The position numbers were made by a program, and so were the translations under genes. Positions 21,252-30,606 of a stretch of DNA of 64,000 bases are shown here, one piece after another. Within the stretch, counting starts at the first letter, position 1. Every line of letters begins with the position of its first letter. Source of the DNA: Salipiger pentaromativorans (GTDB taxonomy: Bacteria; Pseudomonadota; Alphaproteobacteria; Rhodobacterales; Rhodobacteraceae); the NCBI RefSeq assembly GCF_024721115.1, contig NZ_JAMDHK010000001.1:494762-558761 (forward strand), given 5' to 3'. A model generated the notes under the pieces. It did no database searches, was not told the origin of the DNA, and worked only from the letters and a program-made list of their open reading frames with translations.

Positions 21252-22735
21252 GCGATCTGACGAAGCTGAAAGTGGCCGGGGCGCGCGACGCGCTGCGCGC
21301 CGGCGATGTGACCTCGGTCGAGCTGACCGAAGCCTGCCTTGCGGCCATCGAGGGCGCGGGCGCGCTCAACGCCTTTGTGCACAAGACCCCCGAGATCGCG
21401 CTGGAGCAGGCCAGGGCCGCCGATGCCCGCATCAAGGAAGGCGAGGCGCCGTCGATGTGCGGCATCCCCATGGGGATCAAGGATCTTTTCTGCACCAAGG
21501 GCGTGGCCAGCCAGGCGGCGAGCCGCATTCTCGAAGGTTTCCGGCCGGAATACGAATCCACCGTCACCACGCAGCTTTTCGACGCCGGCGCGGTCATGCT
21601 GGGCAAGCTCAACATGGACGAGTTCGCCATGGGGTCCTCGAACGAGACCTCGTGCTACGGCAACGCGGTGAACCCCTGGCGGCGCGGCAATGACGACACC
21701 GCCCTCACCCCCGGCGGCTCCTCGGGCGGCTCGGCGGCGGCGGTGGCGGCGGATCTCTGCCTCGCGGCGACCGGCACCGACACCGGCGGCTCGATCCGCC
21801 AGCCCGCCGCCTTCACCGGCATCACCGGCATCAAGCCGACCTACGGGCGCTGCTCGCGCTGGGGCATCGTGGCCTTTGCCTCCTCGCTCGACCAGGCGGG
21901 CCCGATGACCAAGGACGTGCGCGACGCGGCCATTCTGCTTCAGGCCATGTGCGGCCACGACGCCAAGGACAGCACCTCCGCCGACCTTCCGGTCCCGGAT
22001 TTCGAGGCGATGCTCACCGGCGACATCAAGGGCAAGACCATCGGCATCCCGCGCGAATACCGCATGGAGGGCATGCCCGAGGAGATCGAGGCGCTCTGGA
22101 CCAGAGGCCGCGAGATGCTGGCCGATGCGGGCGCGAAGATCGTCGATATCTCGCTGCCGCACACGAAATACGCGCTGCCCGCCTATTACGTGATCGCGCC
22201 CGCCGAAGCCTCGTCGAACCTCGCGCGCTATGACGGGGTGCGCTACGGCCATCGCGCCAGGCTCGCCTCGGGCGAGGGCATCAACGACATGTACGAAAAG
22301 ACCCGCGCCGAGGGCTTCGGCCACGAGGTGCAGCGCCGCGTGATGGTCGGCACCTATGTGCTGTCGGCGGGCTTCTACGACGCCTACTACAATCGCGCCC
22401 GCAAGGTCCGCACGCTGATCAAGAAGGACTTCGAGGAGGCCTTTGCCGCGGGCGTCGATGCGATCCTGACGCCTGCCACGCCCTCCGCCGCCTTCGGGCT
22501 CGGCGAGATGCAGGAGGCCGATCCGGTGCAGATGTATCTCAACGACGTGTTCACCGTCACCGTGAACCTCGCCGGGCTTCCGGGCGTCAGCGTTCCGGCG
22601 GGTCTGGACAAGCAGGGCCTGCCGCTGGGGCTGCAACTGATCGGACGCCCGTGGGAGGAAGGCGATCTGCTGAATACCGCCTACGCGCTGGAGCGCGCCG
22701 CCGGGTTTGTGGAAAAACCCGCGAAATGGTGGTAA
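21248..22735 (+). CDS. gatA: GatA, Asp-tRNA(Asn)/Glu-tRNA(Gln) amidotransferase subunit A
   Basis: A 495-residue amidase-signature glutaminase. The Ser-cisSer-Lys catalytic system is visible: Lys in [15 protein letters not shown] near residue 79, the glycine/serine loop [19 protein letters not shown], and the nucleophile Ser in [16 protein letters not shown]. It supplies ammonia to GatB for transamidation of mischarged tRNAs in the cytoplasm. It is cotranscribed with gatC (4-base overlap). The excalibur lipoprotein gene starts 37 bp later. Confidence 0.96.
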   Translation: MSDLTKLKVAGARDALRAGDVTSVELTEACLAAIEGAGALNAFVHKTPEIALEQARAADARIKEGEAPSMCGIPMGIKDLFCTKGVASQAASRILEGFRPEYESTVTTQLFDAGAVMLGKLNMDEFAMGSSNETSCYGNAVNPWRRGNDDTALTPGGSSGGSAAAVAADLCLAATGTDTGGSIRQPAAFTGITGIKPTYGRCSRWGIVAFASSLDQAGPMTKDVRDAAILLQAMCGHDAKDSTSADLPVPDFEAMLTGDIKGKTIGIPREYRMEGMPEEIEALWTRGREMLADAGAKIVDISLPHTKYALPAYYVIAPAEASSNLARYDGVRYGHRARLASGEGINDMYEKTRAEGFGHEVQRRVMVGTYVLSAGFYDAYYNRARKVRTLIKKDFEEAFAAGVDAILTPATPSAAFGLGEMQEADPVQMYLNDVFTVTVNLAGLPGVSVPAGLDKQGLPLGLQLIGRPWEEGDLLNTAYALERAAGFVEKPAKWW

Positions 22736-22772
22736 GACCGCTCAAAACAAGGGTGACGGGCAGAACAGAACA

Positions 22773-23465
22773 ATGAAAAACGTATTCCTTTGCGGTGTGG
22801 CAGCGCTGGCGCTGTCGGCATGTTCGCCCTCCGTGCCGGACAGCGGTACGGGGGTCGGGTTCGAAGACTACCGGACCTATTCGCAACGCCAGCTCGACGC
22901 GCAGCGCCAGGCCAGCAGTCAGATGACCGTGCAGCCGCCCACCGCGGTCGAAAGCCGGACACTCGACGATGCAGACACGCGCGCCGCAGCGACCGCCGCC
23001 GCGCAGAACTCCGGCGTGGCCCCGGTCGAGGCCTCGCCCTCGAACCCCGCGCCGCAGGTGGTGACCAATGCCGCGGGTATTTCGAACGAGAACAATTTCG
23101 AGGCGGTCTCGGCCGAACGCGACATTCAGGCCGACGCGGCGCTGATCGCGCAGAACCGCGCGCAGTACCAGCTCATCACCCCGACCGACCTGCCGCCGCG
23201 CCCGGACAGCGACGCGCCCAATATCGTGGAATACGCCCTGCGCACGACCAACCCGGTCGGCGTGACGCTCTACAAGCGCTCGGGCCGCTATGACGGCAAC
23301 CGCATCTCGCGGGCCTGCGGCGCCTACAACTCCTCCGATCTCGCGCAGGAGGCATTCCTCTCCATGGGCGGGCCCGACCGGGACCGCAAGGGGCTCGACC
23401 CCGATGGCGACGGCTTTGCCTGCGCCTGGGATCCCGCGCCGTTCCGCGCGGCGCGCGGCGGCTGA
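22773..23465 (+). CDS. Lipoprotein with C-terminal excalibur calcium-binding motif
   Basis: A 230-residue protein. MKNVFLCGVAALALSAC is a lipoprotein signal with Cys17 as lipidation site. Residues 30-150 are Gln/Ala/Ser-rich and probably extended. The C terminus, ISRACGAYNSSDLAQEAFLS then GLDPDGDGFACAWDP, is an excalibur domain: two Cys bracket the Ca-ligand loop DPDGDGFAC. It is predicted to be a periplasm-facing envelope protein. The stop overlaps the region from which the peptidoglycan amidase frame is open, which suggests a shared cell-wall role. Confidence 0.85.
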   Translation: MKNVFLCGVAALALSACSPSVPDSGTGVGFEDYRTYSQRQLDAQRQASSQMTVQPPTAVESRTLDDADTRAAATAAAQNSGVAPVEASPSNPAPQVVTNAAGISNENNFEAVSAERDIQADAALIAQNRAQYQLITPTDLPPRPDSDAPNIVEYALRTTNPVGVTLYKRSGRYDGNRISRACGAYNSSDLAQEAFLSMGGPDRDRKGLDPDGDGFACAWDPAPFRAARGG

Positions 23466-24121
23466 CCCCGCTCTGGCATCCCAGCGACAATTTCGGCCCG
23501 CGCCGGCTTGGCGTGCGGCCGGATCTGGTCGTGCTGCACTACACCGCCATGGAATGCGCCGAGGCGGCGCGCGACTGGCTCTGTGATCCTGCCTCCAACG
23601 TCTCTGCGCATTATGTCCTGGGCCGCCATGGCACCTGCTGGCAGCTCGTGCGCGAGGATATGCGCGCCTGGCATGCCGGGCTCGGCGCCTGGGGCAGCGT
23701 CGAGGAGGTCAACTCGCGCTCGATCGGGATCGAGATCGCCAATACCGGGTTCGAACCCTTTCCCGAACCGCAGATGGCCGCCCTGGAAACACTGCTCGCA
23801 GGCATCCTCGCTCGCTGGGGGATCCCGCCGGACCGGGTGATCGGCCATTCCGACATGGCCCTGGGACGCAAGATCGACCCCGGCCCGCGCTTCGACTGGG
23901 CGCGCCTCGCCCGCCGGGGCCTGGCGATCCGCCCACAAGCGGCAGCCCCCGGCGATTTCCACGCCGATGCGCGCCGCTTCGGCTATGTCTTCACCGAAGA
24001 CCAGCACCCGGCACTGCTGACCGCCTTCCGCGCCCGCTTCCGCCCCGGCGCCGACGGGCCGCTCGATACCGCCGACCGCGCAATCATGGCCGGGCTCGCC
24101 GCCCGCTCGCCGGCGGTCTGA
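23462..24121 (+). CDS. N-acetylmuramoyl-L-alanine amidase (amidase_2 family), unusual start
   Basis: A zinc amidase that cleaves the muramoyl-L-Ala bond of peptidoglycan. Zn-ligand candidates are His in LVVLHYTAM and His and Asp near VIGHSDMALGRKIDPGPRF; INSRSIGIEI-type sequence is present as VNSRSIGIEIANTG. There is no signal peptide. The first conventional start is GTG at 23513, but the frame upstream encodes LTPLWHPSDNFGPRRLG, which looks like the conserved N terminus of this family. No ATG, GTG or TTG precedes it, so a CTG at 23462 overlapping the stop of the lipoprotein gene is the best candidate start (219 residues; 202 from GTG). Confidence 0.82.
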   Translation: MTPLWHPSDNFGPRRLGVRPDLVVLHYTAMECAEAARDWLCDPASNVSAHYVLGRHGTCWQLVREDMRAWHAGLGAWGSVEEVNSRSIGIEIANTGFEPFPEPQMAALETLLAGILARWGIPPDRVIGHSDMALGRKIDPGPRFDWARLARRGLAIRPQAAAPGDFHADARRFGYVFTEDQHPALLTAFRARFRPGADGPLDTADRAIMAGLAARSPAV

Positions 24122-24126
24122 CGCTT

Positions 24127-24160
24127 CCCCTTTCATCTTTCCGCCAAATACTCCGGGGGG
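24127..24160 (-). repeat. Dispersed GAGTATTT...AAAGATGAAAGG repeat, copy C
   Basis: On the minus strand it reads CCCCCCGGAGTATTTGGC then GGAAAGATGAAAGGGG. It starts 6 bp after the amidase stop and is followed by GC-rich hairpin-forming sequence (24161-24195). It shares GAGTATTT and GAAAGATGAAAGG with the copy at 51323-51347 and partly with 33591-33630. Confidence 0.7.
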
Positions 24161-24255
24161 CCGCGCGCCCCGGCGCGCGCGGGGCAGCGCCCCCTTTACC
24201 CCGCCCGAGGACGCGCTACCGTCGCCCCGGACATCAACACCCGGAGGATTCCCCC

Positions 24256-24948
24256 ATGAAGATCATCTGGCTCGGCCACGGCTCCTTTCGCATCGAGATC
24301 GCGGATCAGGTGCTGCTCATCGACCCCTGGCTCGACGGCAACCCGATGATGCCCGAGGACCGTCACGACGAGGCGCTCGCCGGCGCGACGCAGATTCTCG
24401 TCACCCATGGCCATTTCGACCACACCAAGGACATCGTCGCGCTCTCGCAAAAGACCGACCTGCCGGTTTCGGGCATCTTCGAACTGGCCGGGCTGCTGAC
24501 CGCACAGGGCGCCAAGGCGGGCCATGCCTTCAACAAGGGCGGCACCGTCAGCTTCGGCGACGTTTCGGTCACGATGGTCCCCGCCTCGCACAGCTCGTCC
24601 ATGCAGGTGGACGGGCTGACCACCTATACCGGCATGGAAACCGGCTTCATGATCCGCGGCGAGGGCAAGACGCTCTATTTCTCCGGCGACACCACGATCA
24701 TGGCGGACATGGCCTGGATGGGGGAATATTTCAAACCCGACATCGGCATCCTCTCCGCCGGTGGCTATTACACCATGGATATGGAGATGGCCGCCTGGGC
24801 GGCGAAAACCTATTTCGACTTCAAGACGGTGATCCCCGGCCATTACCGCACCTTCCCGGCGCTGGCGCAATCGGCCGAGGCGCTGGCCGCCGGGCTGCCC
24901 GGGGTCGATGTGATCGAACCGCAGGTGCTGTCGCCCATCGTCCTCTGA
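24256..24948 (+). CDS. UPF0173-type metallo-beta-lactamase-fold hydrolase
   Basis: A 230-residue protein starting MKIIWLGHGSFRIEI. The metal site motif THGHFDHTKD (HxHxDH form) is near residue 51, a further His is in VPASHSSSM, an Asp ligand is in LYFSGDTTIMADM, and the last His is in VIPGHYRTFP. This order is typical of the UPF0173 hydrolase family; the substrate is not known. The ATG is preceded by GGAGGA (24243-24248). No signal peptide is present. Confidence 0.9.
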   Translation: MKIIWLGHGSFRIEIADQVLLIDPWLDGNPMMPEDRHDEALAGATQILVTHGHFDHTKDIVALSQKTDLPVSGIFELAGLLTAQGAKAGHAFNKGGTVSFGDVSVTMVPASHSSSMQVDGLTTYTGMETGFMIRGEGKTLYFSGDTTIMADMAWMGEYFKPDIGILSAGGYYTMDMEMAAWAAKTYFDFKTVIPGHYRTFPALAQSAEALAAGLPGVDVIEPQVLSPIVL

Positions 24949-25026
24949 CCGCCGCGCCCGCGCCTTTCCCGGCTTCCGGAGCCGCGCCCGCCCGCCTATA
25001 CTGCTGCCAAAAGCGCAGAGGCGAGC

Positions 25027-26028
25027 ATGACAGACAAGGCGCGGGCGCACCCGCTCAACGTGATGATCGTCGGTCAGGCCGGGCGGCTGCAATACGAGGC
25101 GATCCTCTTCGCGGTCTCGCTGGCGGCCACCACGCCGAAGAGCCGGGTGCAGCTCTATGTCGCCGAGCCGCAACCGGGCCCGCGCTGGCAGAGCGATCCG
25201 CGCATCCGGGACGACGAGCTCCGCGCATTGCTGGAAGCGCAGGGGGTGCGGTTCCTGCCCTTCGAAAGCCGGCATTTCGGTGGGGATTACCCCTATGGCA
25301 ACAAGATCGAGGCGCTGCTGGAACTGCCCGAGGGCGCGCCCTTCGTGTTCTTCGACACCGACACGCTGGTGCTGGACGATCTGAGCGCGGTGCCCTTCGA
25401 TTTCGCACGCCCCTCCGCCTCGATGAAACGCGAAGGCACCTGGCCGCAGATCGAGCTTTACGGCCCCGGCTACACCCGGACCTGGAAGGCGCTTTACGAC
25501 CGTTTCGGGCTCGATTTCGAAAGCTCGCTCGATCTCTCCTGGCCGGATGAATACTGGCAGCGCTATCTCTATTTCAACGCCGGGTTCTTCTATTACGAAT
25601 GCCCGCGCAAGTTCGGCCGGCGGTTCCTCGATTACGCGCTGGAGATCCGCGACGACCCGCCCCCCGAGTTGATCTGCCAAAGCCTCGACCCCTGGCTCGA
25701 CCAGATCGCCCTGCCGCTGGTGATCCATTCCTTCGGCGGCGGGCGCCACACGCTGCCCGAAGGGCTGCTGGACGGCCGGGTCACCTGCCATTACCGCACC
25801 CTGCCGCTGCTTTACGCGCGCGAGCCCGACGCGGTGGTGGCGTTTCTCGAAGAGATCGCGGCGCCCAACAAGATCAAGAAACTGCTCAAGCAATACGAGC
25901 CGATCAAGCGCATGCTCTATCAGGGCCGCGGCCACAAGGCGCGCGCGCTTTTCGATCGCGACGACCTGCCGCGCCGCGAACAGGCGATCCGCAATGCGTT
26001 GAAACGCGAGGGGTTCTGGATGCGCTGA
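25027..26028 (+). CDS. Glycosyltransferase-like protein with DxD motif
   Basis: A 333-residue protein of a family I know only as conserved in Rhodobacterales. Features resemble GT-A glycosyltransferases: an N-terminal Rossmann-like strand (NVMIVGQAGRLQYEAILFAV), a DTD metal-binding motif in PFVFFDTDTLVLDDL near residues 116-121, and QRYLYFNAGFFYYECPR, similar to the acceptor-side region of family 8 enzymes. A basic C-terminal tail (NKIKKLLKQYEPIKRMLYQG) could bind membrane or nucleic acid. No membrane helix is seen. Donor and acceptor are unknown. Confidence 0.7.
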   Translation: MTDKARAHPLNVMIVGQAGRLQYEAILFAVSLAATTPKSRVQLYVAEPQPGPRWQSDPRIRDDELRALLEAQGVRFLPFESRHFGGDYPYGNKIEALLELPEGAPFVFFDTDTLVLDDLSAVPFDFARPSASMKREGTWPQIELYGPGYTRTWKALYDRFGLDFESSLDLSWPDEYWQRYLYFNAGFFYYECPRKFGRRFLDYALEIRDDPPPELICQSLDPWLDQIALPLVIHSFGGGRHTLPEGLLDGRVTCHYRTLPLLYAREPDAVVAFLEEIAAPNKIKKLLKQYEPIKRMLYQGRGHKARALFDRDDLPRREQAIRNALKREGFWMR

Positions 26029-26035
26029 GCGCCGC

Positions 26036-26722
26036 TCAGTCGCGCCGGAACTTCCCTAGCAGCCGGGTCCAGCCGCCGGGCACCAGCACCAGCGCCAGCG
26101 CGAAGCCGGTGGCGAAGCCGCCCAGATCGGCCACCCAGTCCTGGCTGCCCCCGAAAATCAGGCCAAAGACAAGCTGGATGAACAGCAGCATTCCGATCAG
26201 CGAAAACGCCCGGATCTGCTGCGCTCCCATCTGCCCGAGCCGCAGCCAGAGCAGATAGGTGAAGGCCCCGATCAGCCCGTAGACCGGCGGAAACGCCCCG
26301 ATCAGCGGCATGCGTGTCTCGAGCAGCAGCCCATACGCCAGCGCGCCGCCCAGCGTCGCGGCGAAAAAGATCGCCAGCGTGCGCAGCGCGCCCAGCGCCT
26401 CCGCCACCATCTTGCCCATGGCCAGCAGCATCACCCCGGCAAAGAGCGCATGGGTGAAATTGCCGTGCACGAACGGGTAGCTGAACAGCCGGATCACATG
26501 CTGCACCGGAAACTGCCCGGTCTGGATCATCCATTGCAGCACCGGCGCGGAAAAGGCGAAGCGCTCCATCGCGTCGATGCGCCATCCCACGGCGCCCGGC
26601 CCGCCGACAAAGCCGTAGGCGCCCAGCGACAACACCGCCTCCGCGCCCACGATGACGATGAAAAGCGCCATCACCACGGGCGGCATCGGGTTCAGGGGCG
26701 GTTCGTTATGCGGATGCACCAT
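26036..26722 (-). CDS. Rhomboid-fold membrane protein lacking catalytic residues
   Basis: A 228-residue protein with six hydrophobic segments and rhomboid architecture. In active rhomboids the Ser is in a GxS motif and the His in TM6. Here the equivalent loop is [12 protein letters not shown] (142-153), aligning with GLSGVVYALMGY of E. coli GlpG, so Phe144 replaces the nucleophile. [12 protein letters not shown] (195-206) has no His. The [11 protein letters not shown] segment (86-96) keeps the TM2 His pattern but not the oxyanion Asn. It is therefore probably a pseudoprotease. It diverges from trpS with 76 bp between starts. Confidence 0.82.
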   Translation of the reverse strand: MVHPHNEPPLNPMPPVVMALFIVIVGAEAVLSLGAYGFVGGPGAVGWRIDAMERFAFSAPVLQWMIQTGQFPVQHVIRLFSYPFVHGNFTHALFAGVMLLAMGKMVAEALGALRTLAIFFAATLGGALAYGLLLETRMPLIGAFPPVYGLIGAFTYLLWLRLGQMGAQQIRAFSLIGMLLFIQLVFGLIFGGSQDWVADLGGFATGFALALVLVPGGWTRLLGKFRRD

Positions 26723-26798
26723 GGCGGGCTCTTTCTTGACGGCATGTCGGGGCATGGGTAAGCCAGCGCCACCCGAATATCCAGACGGAGTATGGCCC

Positions 26799-27839
26799 AT
26801 GTCCGAGGCGGCCCAGAACAATCCCGCCTTCACCCCGCGCGTGTTTTCCGGCATCCAGCCATCCGGAGGCCTGACGCTCGGCAACTACCTCGGCGCGATC
26901 AAGCGCTTCGTGGACATGCAGGACAGCGGAATCGAGACGATCTATTGCGTCGTCGATCTGCACGCGATCACCGTCTGGCAGGACCCCGAGGCGTTGACCC
27001 GGCAGACCCGCGAACTGACCGCGGGCTACCTTGCCGCCGGGCTCGACCCCGCGAAATCCATTCTTTTCAATCAGTCCCAGGTGGCCGAGCACGCGCAGCT
27101 TGCCTGGATCTTCAACTGCGTCGCCCGCATGGGCTGGATGAACCGGATGACGCAGTGGAAGGACAAGGCGGGCAAACATGCCGAGAAAGCCTCACTGGGG
27201 CTCTTTGCCTATCCCGCGCTGATGGCCGCCGACATCCTGATCTACCACGCCACCCATGTGCCGGTGGGCGAGGACCAGAAACAGCATGTGGAACTGACGC
27301 GCGACATCGCGATCAAGTTCAACCACGATTTCAAGACCGAGTTCTTCCCCATCACCGAGCCGGTGATCGAGGGGGCTGCGACGCGGGTCATGTCGCTGCG
27401 CGACGGCTCTAAGAAGATGTCGAAATCCGACCCGTCGGACGCCTCGCGCATCAACATGACCGACGATGCGGATGCCATCGCCAAGAAGATCCGCAAGGCC
27501 AAGACCGACCCGGAGCCCCTGCCCTCCGATCTCGACGGGCTGGAGGGGCGGCCCGAGGCGCGCAACCTCGTCAATATCTACGCAGCCCTGGCCGAAATGC
27601 CCGCCGCGCAGGTCATGACCGAGATGGGCGGCAAGCCGTTTTCCGAGTTCAAGCCGCTGCTCGCCGATCTGGCGGTGGCCAAGCTGGCGCCGATCTCGTC
27701 GGAGATGGCGCGCTATATGGAAGATCCGGCGGAGATCGACCGCATCCTGAAAGACGGCTCCGACCGCGCCCGCGCGATTGCCGCGCCGATCCTCAAGAAG
27801 ACCTACGAGATCGTCGGCATGGTGGGCGCGGGGGCCTGA
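26799..27839 (+). CDS. trpS: TrpS, tryptophanyl-tRNA synthetase
   Basis: A 346-residue class I aminoacyl-tRNA synthetase. The HIGH-equivalent is in [17 protein letters not shown] near residues 18-34, and the KMSKS loop is [15 protein letters not shown]. DHFDxT-like and dimer-interface parts are intact, for instance [22 protein letters not shown]. The ATG at 26799 is chosen because [18 protein letters not shown] is the natural N terminus; upstream in-frame sequence crosses the rhomboid start. It converges with the carboxypeptidase gene with a 9-bp gap. Confidence 0.96.
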   Translation: MSEAAQNNPAFTPRVFSGIQPSGGLTLGNYLGAIKRFVDMQDSGIETIYCVVDLHAITVWQDPEALTRQTRELTAGYLAAGLDPAKSILFNQSQVAEHAQLAWIFNCVARMGWMNRMTQWKDKAGKHAEKASLGLFAYPALMAADILIYHATHVPVGEDQKQHVELTRDIAIKFNHDFKTEFFPITEPVIEGAATRVMSLRDGSKKMSKSDPSDASRINMTDDADAIAKKIRKAKTDPEPLPSDLDGLEGRPEARNLVNIYAALAEMPAAQVMTEMGGKPFSEFKPLLADLAVAKLAPISSEMARYMEDPAEIDRILKDGSDRARAIAAPILKKTYEIVGMVGAGA

Positions 27840-27848
27840 CCCCGGCGC

Positions 27849-28805
27849 CTAGCGCAAGGCAAACACACCGACCGAGCCCGCCCGCCGTGGCGGGCTCTGC
27901 CCTTTCACGGCGTCGGTTGCGGCGGCGGTGAAAAGCGGCGCCCGGTCTGCCAGCAACGGGCGTAGCGCGGGGCGCGGCGGCACCGGGGTGACCCGCTCGG
28001 GCGCTTTGGCAAAACCCATATCCATCAGTTGCGTCACATGCGCGGTACGTTCCACCGAGGAACCCGCCCCCATCACCGTCACGATCAGCCATCTGTCACC
28101 GCGCCGGGCCGAGGCGGTCAGGTTGTAGCCCGCCGCGCTTGTGTAGCCGGTTTTGATCCCGTCGGCGCCCTCATAGGCCCCCAGAAAGCGCCGGTTGGTG
28201 TGCAGGATCTCGCGCCCCGCCGCCTGTGCCTGTTGCTGGCGGAAAAGATCGAAGAACTGCGGGAAATCGAGGGCGAGCTGCCGCCCGAGCAGGCTCATAT
28301 CGCGCGCGGTGGAATAGTGCCCTTCCGCCGTCAGCCCGTGGGCATTGCGAAACCGCGTGTTGCGCAGGCCCATCCTCCGCGCCGCCTCGTTCATCCGCGC
28401 GACGAAATCCGTCTCGCTGCCCGCCACCGCCTCGGCCAGCGCCGTGGCCGCGTCATTGGCCGACCGCACCGCCGTCGCGGTGATGAGATCGCGCACCGTC
28501 ACCCGTTCGCCCGCGCGCAGCCCGAGGCGCGAGCCCGGCTCCAGCGCCGCCCTGGCCGAGATGCGCACCACATCCTCCATCGCCAGCGCACCCCGCTCCA
28601 CCGCCGAAAAGGCCAGATAGAGCGTCATCATCTTGGTGAGCGAGGCCGGATGCCGCCGCGCATCGGCGTTGTCCGCCGCGTAGACCTGCCCGGTACGGGC
28701 ATCCATGACAAAGCTCGCTTCGGGCGCCGCCCAAGCGCCCCCGGCTGCAAGCGCCAGCCACAGCGCCCAAGCGCAAACCCAGATCCTGTTCCCAAATCGC
28801 CCCAT
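27849..28805 (-). CDS. D-alanyl-D-alanine carboxypeptidase (penicillin-binding protein, S11)
   Basis: A 318-residue secreted serine peptidase trimming the terminal D-Ala of peptidoglycan pentapeptides. MGRFGNRIWVCAWALWLALA is the signal peptide (cleavage near GAWAA). The three PBP motifs are in order: SLTK (ASLTKMMTLYLAF), SAN (AVRSANDAATALAEAV) and KTG (GADGIKTGYTSAAGYN). A C-terminal amphipathic helix is not obvious; the tail is Pro/Arg-rich. The ATG at 28805 gives a standard signal peptide; ATG at 28829 and GTG at 28844 are alternatives. Confidence 0.9.
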   Translation of the reverse strand: MGRFGNRIWVCAWALWLALAAGGAWAAPEASFVMDARTGQVYAADNADARRHPASLTKMMTLYLAFSAVERGALAMEDVVRISARAALEPGSRLGLRAGERVTVRDLITATAVRSANDAATALAEAVAGSETDFVARMNEAARRMGLRNTRFRNAHGLTAEGHYSTARDMSLLGRQLALDFPQFFDLFRQQQAQAAGREILHTNRRFLGAYEGADGIKTGYTSAAGYNLTASARRGDRWLIVTVMGAGSSVERTAHVTQLMDMGFAKAPERVTPVPPRPALRPLLADRAPLFTAAATDAVKGQSPPRRAGSVGVFALR

Positions 28806-28880
28806 GAGGCCGCCGGTTTCTCCTGCCATCGCATTCTGCGACACCAGCTTTAGCCCGGCGGGCCTTTCAAAAGCGTGAAC

Positions 28881-29507
28881 TCAGGCGCCCTGCCCGGCCC
28901 GTGCCGCGAGCCGCAGCGCGTGGCTCGGATCCTGCGCCAGCGCCGGCATCACCGGATCATAGGCCGCGCGCAGCACCCCGGCGATGTCCGGGCGCAGCAC
29001 CACGCGCCCGTCCTCCAGTCGCCCCAGCGGCGAGCGTTCGGCAAAGGCCCCTTCGGACCAGACCAGCATCACCTGCACCACCTGCGACAGCGCCAGCTCT
29101 TCGGCGGGTTGCGCCGCCAGTGCCTTGTCCATCCGCAGGAAGACGAACGCCGCCTTGATCGCGCCCTCCCGGTCGAAACGGAAAACGCGGTACTGATTGG
29201 CCCCGCCCGCCTGCAAACGCGCCACAATCTCGTCGAGCCCGTCGATCATGCGGCCGAGATCGGGCAGCTCCAGAAGCTCGGCCCAGTCACGGAAGAAGAA
29301 GACCATGACATTGGCGCCGAATTCCGGGTCGGTCTCGGCCATCTTGTGGCCCGAGAGCGCGCAGATCGCCTCGAAGGCGCCTTTAACCACGCTCAGCGTG
29401 GCGTCCTCGACCCCGCAGACGATGGGCACGAGGGGCCGCCCCCAGCGGGCGCAGAAATAGCTGCCGTCCCTGCGGGTGAACAGCGGCTCGACATCCTGAG
29501 GCTGCAT
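28881..29507 (-). CDS. Conserved hypothetical protein, 208 residues
   Basis: I do not recognise the family. It starts MQPQDVEPLFTRRDGSYFCA, contains RWGRPLVPIVCGVEDATL and a central FGANVMVFFFRDWAELLELP, and ends in a helical Ala/Leu-rich part. There is no signal peptide and no membrane segment long enough to be convincing, so it is probably cytoplasmic. A ribosome-binding site GGAGCACCC precedes the ATG. Its neighbours give no clue: D,D-carboxypeptidase downstream and an EamA transporter upstream, all on the minus strand. Confidence 0.72.
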   Translation of the reverse strand: MQPQDVEPLFTRRDGSYFCARWGRPLVPIVCGVEDATLSVVKGAFEAICALSGHKMAETDPEFGANVMVFFFRDWAELLELPDLGRMIDGLDEIVARLQAGGANQYRVFRFDREGAIKAAFVFLRMDKALAAQPAEELALSQVVQVMLVWSEGAFAERSPLGRLEDGRVVLRPDIAGVLRAAYDPVMPALAQDPSHALRLAARAGQGA

Positions 29508-29584
29508 GGGTGCTCCTTCGCTTGCGACGGGGGCGCTTATAACGGGCGCTCACGGACGGATTGAAGCGGAAATTGCACCGCCGC

Positions 29585-30559
29585 TCAGCGCCGTCCCCAG
29601 AGCCGCCGCCGTCCGGGGGCGAGGCTGTCCTTCTGCCGCTCGCGCAGGAAGACGAAGAGCCCGGCGCCCACGATCAGCGCGCAGCCGGTCCAGACGCTGG
29701 CGCCCGGCCATTCGCCGAAGATCAGCCAGCCCCAGAGAATCGCCAGCGGCAGGCCGATATATTCGAACGGCGCAATCACCGCCGCCGCCGCCAGCCGGTA
29801 GGCGGCGCTCAGCGCATAGCCGACAAAGCCCGAGAGCGTGCCCAGCGCCAGGAACACCAGCACATCGCGCCCCTCGGGCCAGACCCAGGGACGCAGCAGA
29901 AAGCGCAGCGCCTCGCTCTCGACGCGGTCGGCATAGCGGCCATCGCCCGCCACCAGCCAGAAGCCGAAGGCCACCACCAGAAAGGTCGCCTGAAGATAGA
30001 CCGCCAGCGCCGAGGCCCGCGTCGTCAGCCCTAGCCGCCGGGTCAGCACCTGCAACAGAGCATAGAAAAACGCGGCAATCACCGGCAGAAACAGCACGAT
30101 GCGCGAGGTTTCGAGCGAGGCTTTCCACGGCTGCTGCATGATCAGCACGCCGGCAAAGCCCACCACCACCGCACCGAGGCGCAGCGGACCGACCTTTTCG
30201 CCCAGAAACGGGATCGACAGCAGCGTGATAAAAAGCGGCGCAACGAAGAACAGCGCCGTCACCTGCGCCAGCGGCAGCACGGAAAAGGCGGCGTAAAAGG
30301 TCATATTGGCGAGCACCACCAGCAGCCCGCGCGCGATGTGCAGAAACGGCGTGCTGGTGCGCAAAAGCCGCCAGCCGCCTTCCAGCTGCAAGAGGCTCAG
30401 CGTGATGATCAGGCCAAGGCCCGCGCGCACCGCCACCAGCTCGTGCAGCGGGTAGCCGCCCGAGAGCAGCTTGATCAGCATGTCGTTCACCGAGATCGCG
30501 GCGACGCCAAGACAGATGAACAGGATGCCCAGCGCCGGGCGGTCGGAGATCGTTGTCAT
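29585..30559 (-). CDS. DMT-superfamily (EamA) transporter
   Basis: A 324-residue inner-membrane protein with ten hydrophobic segments in two EamA repeats (about residues 8-140 and 155-300). Typical features are ISVNDMLIKLLSGGYPLHEL in TM1-2 and FEYIGLPLAILWGWLIFGEWP at the end of repeat two. It probably exports or takes up a small metabolite; the substrate cannot be inferred. The C terminus is basic (SLAPGRRRLWGRR), cytoplasmic by the positive-inside rule. It lies 47 bp from the YeeE gene stop on the same strand. Confidence 0.88.
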   Translation of the reverse strand: MTTISDRPALGILFICLGVAAISVNDMLIKLLSGGYPLHELVAVRAGLGLIITLSLLQLEGGWRLLRTSTPFLHIARGLLVVLANMTFYAAFSVLPLAQVTALFFVAPLFITLLSIPFLGEKVGPLRLGAVVVGFAGVLIMQQPWKASLETSRIVLFLPVIAAFFYALLQVLTRRLGLTTRASALAVYLQATFLVVAFGFWLVAGDGRYADRVESEALRFLLRPWVWPEGRDVLVFLALGTLSGFVGYALSAAYRLAAAAVIAPFEYIGLPLAILWGWLIFGEWPGASVWTGCALIVGAGLFVFLRERQKDSLAPGRRRLWGRR

Positions 30560-30606
30560 GCAAACGGCTTAGCCCGCCGCGTCGGCCCGCGCCATGGGCA
30601 AAACGC

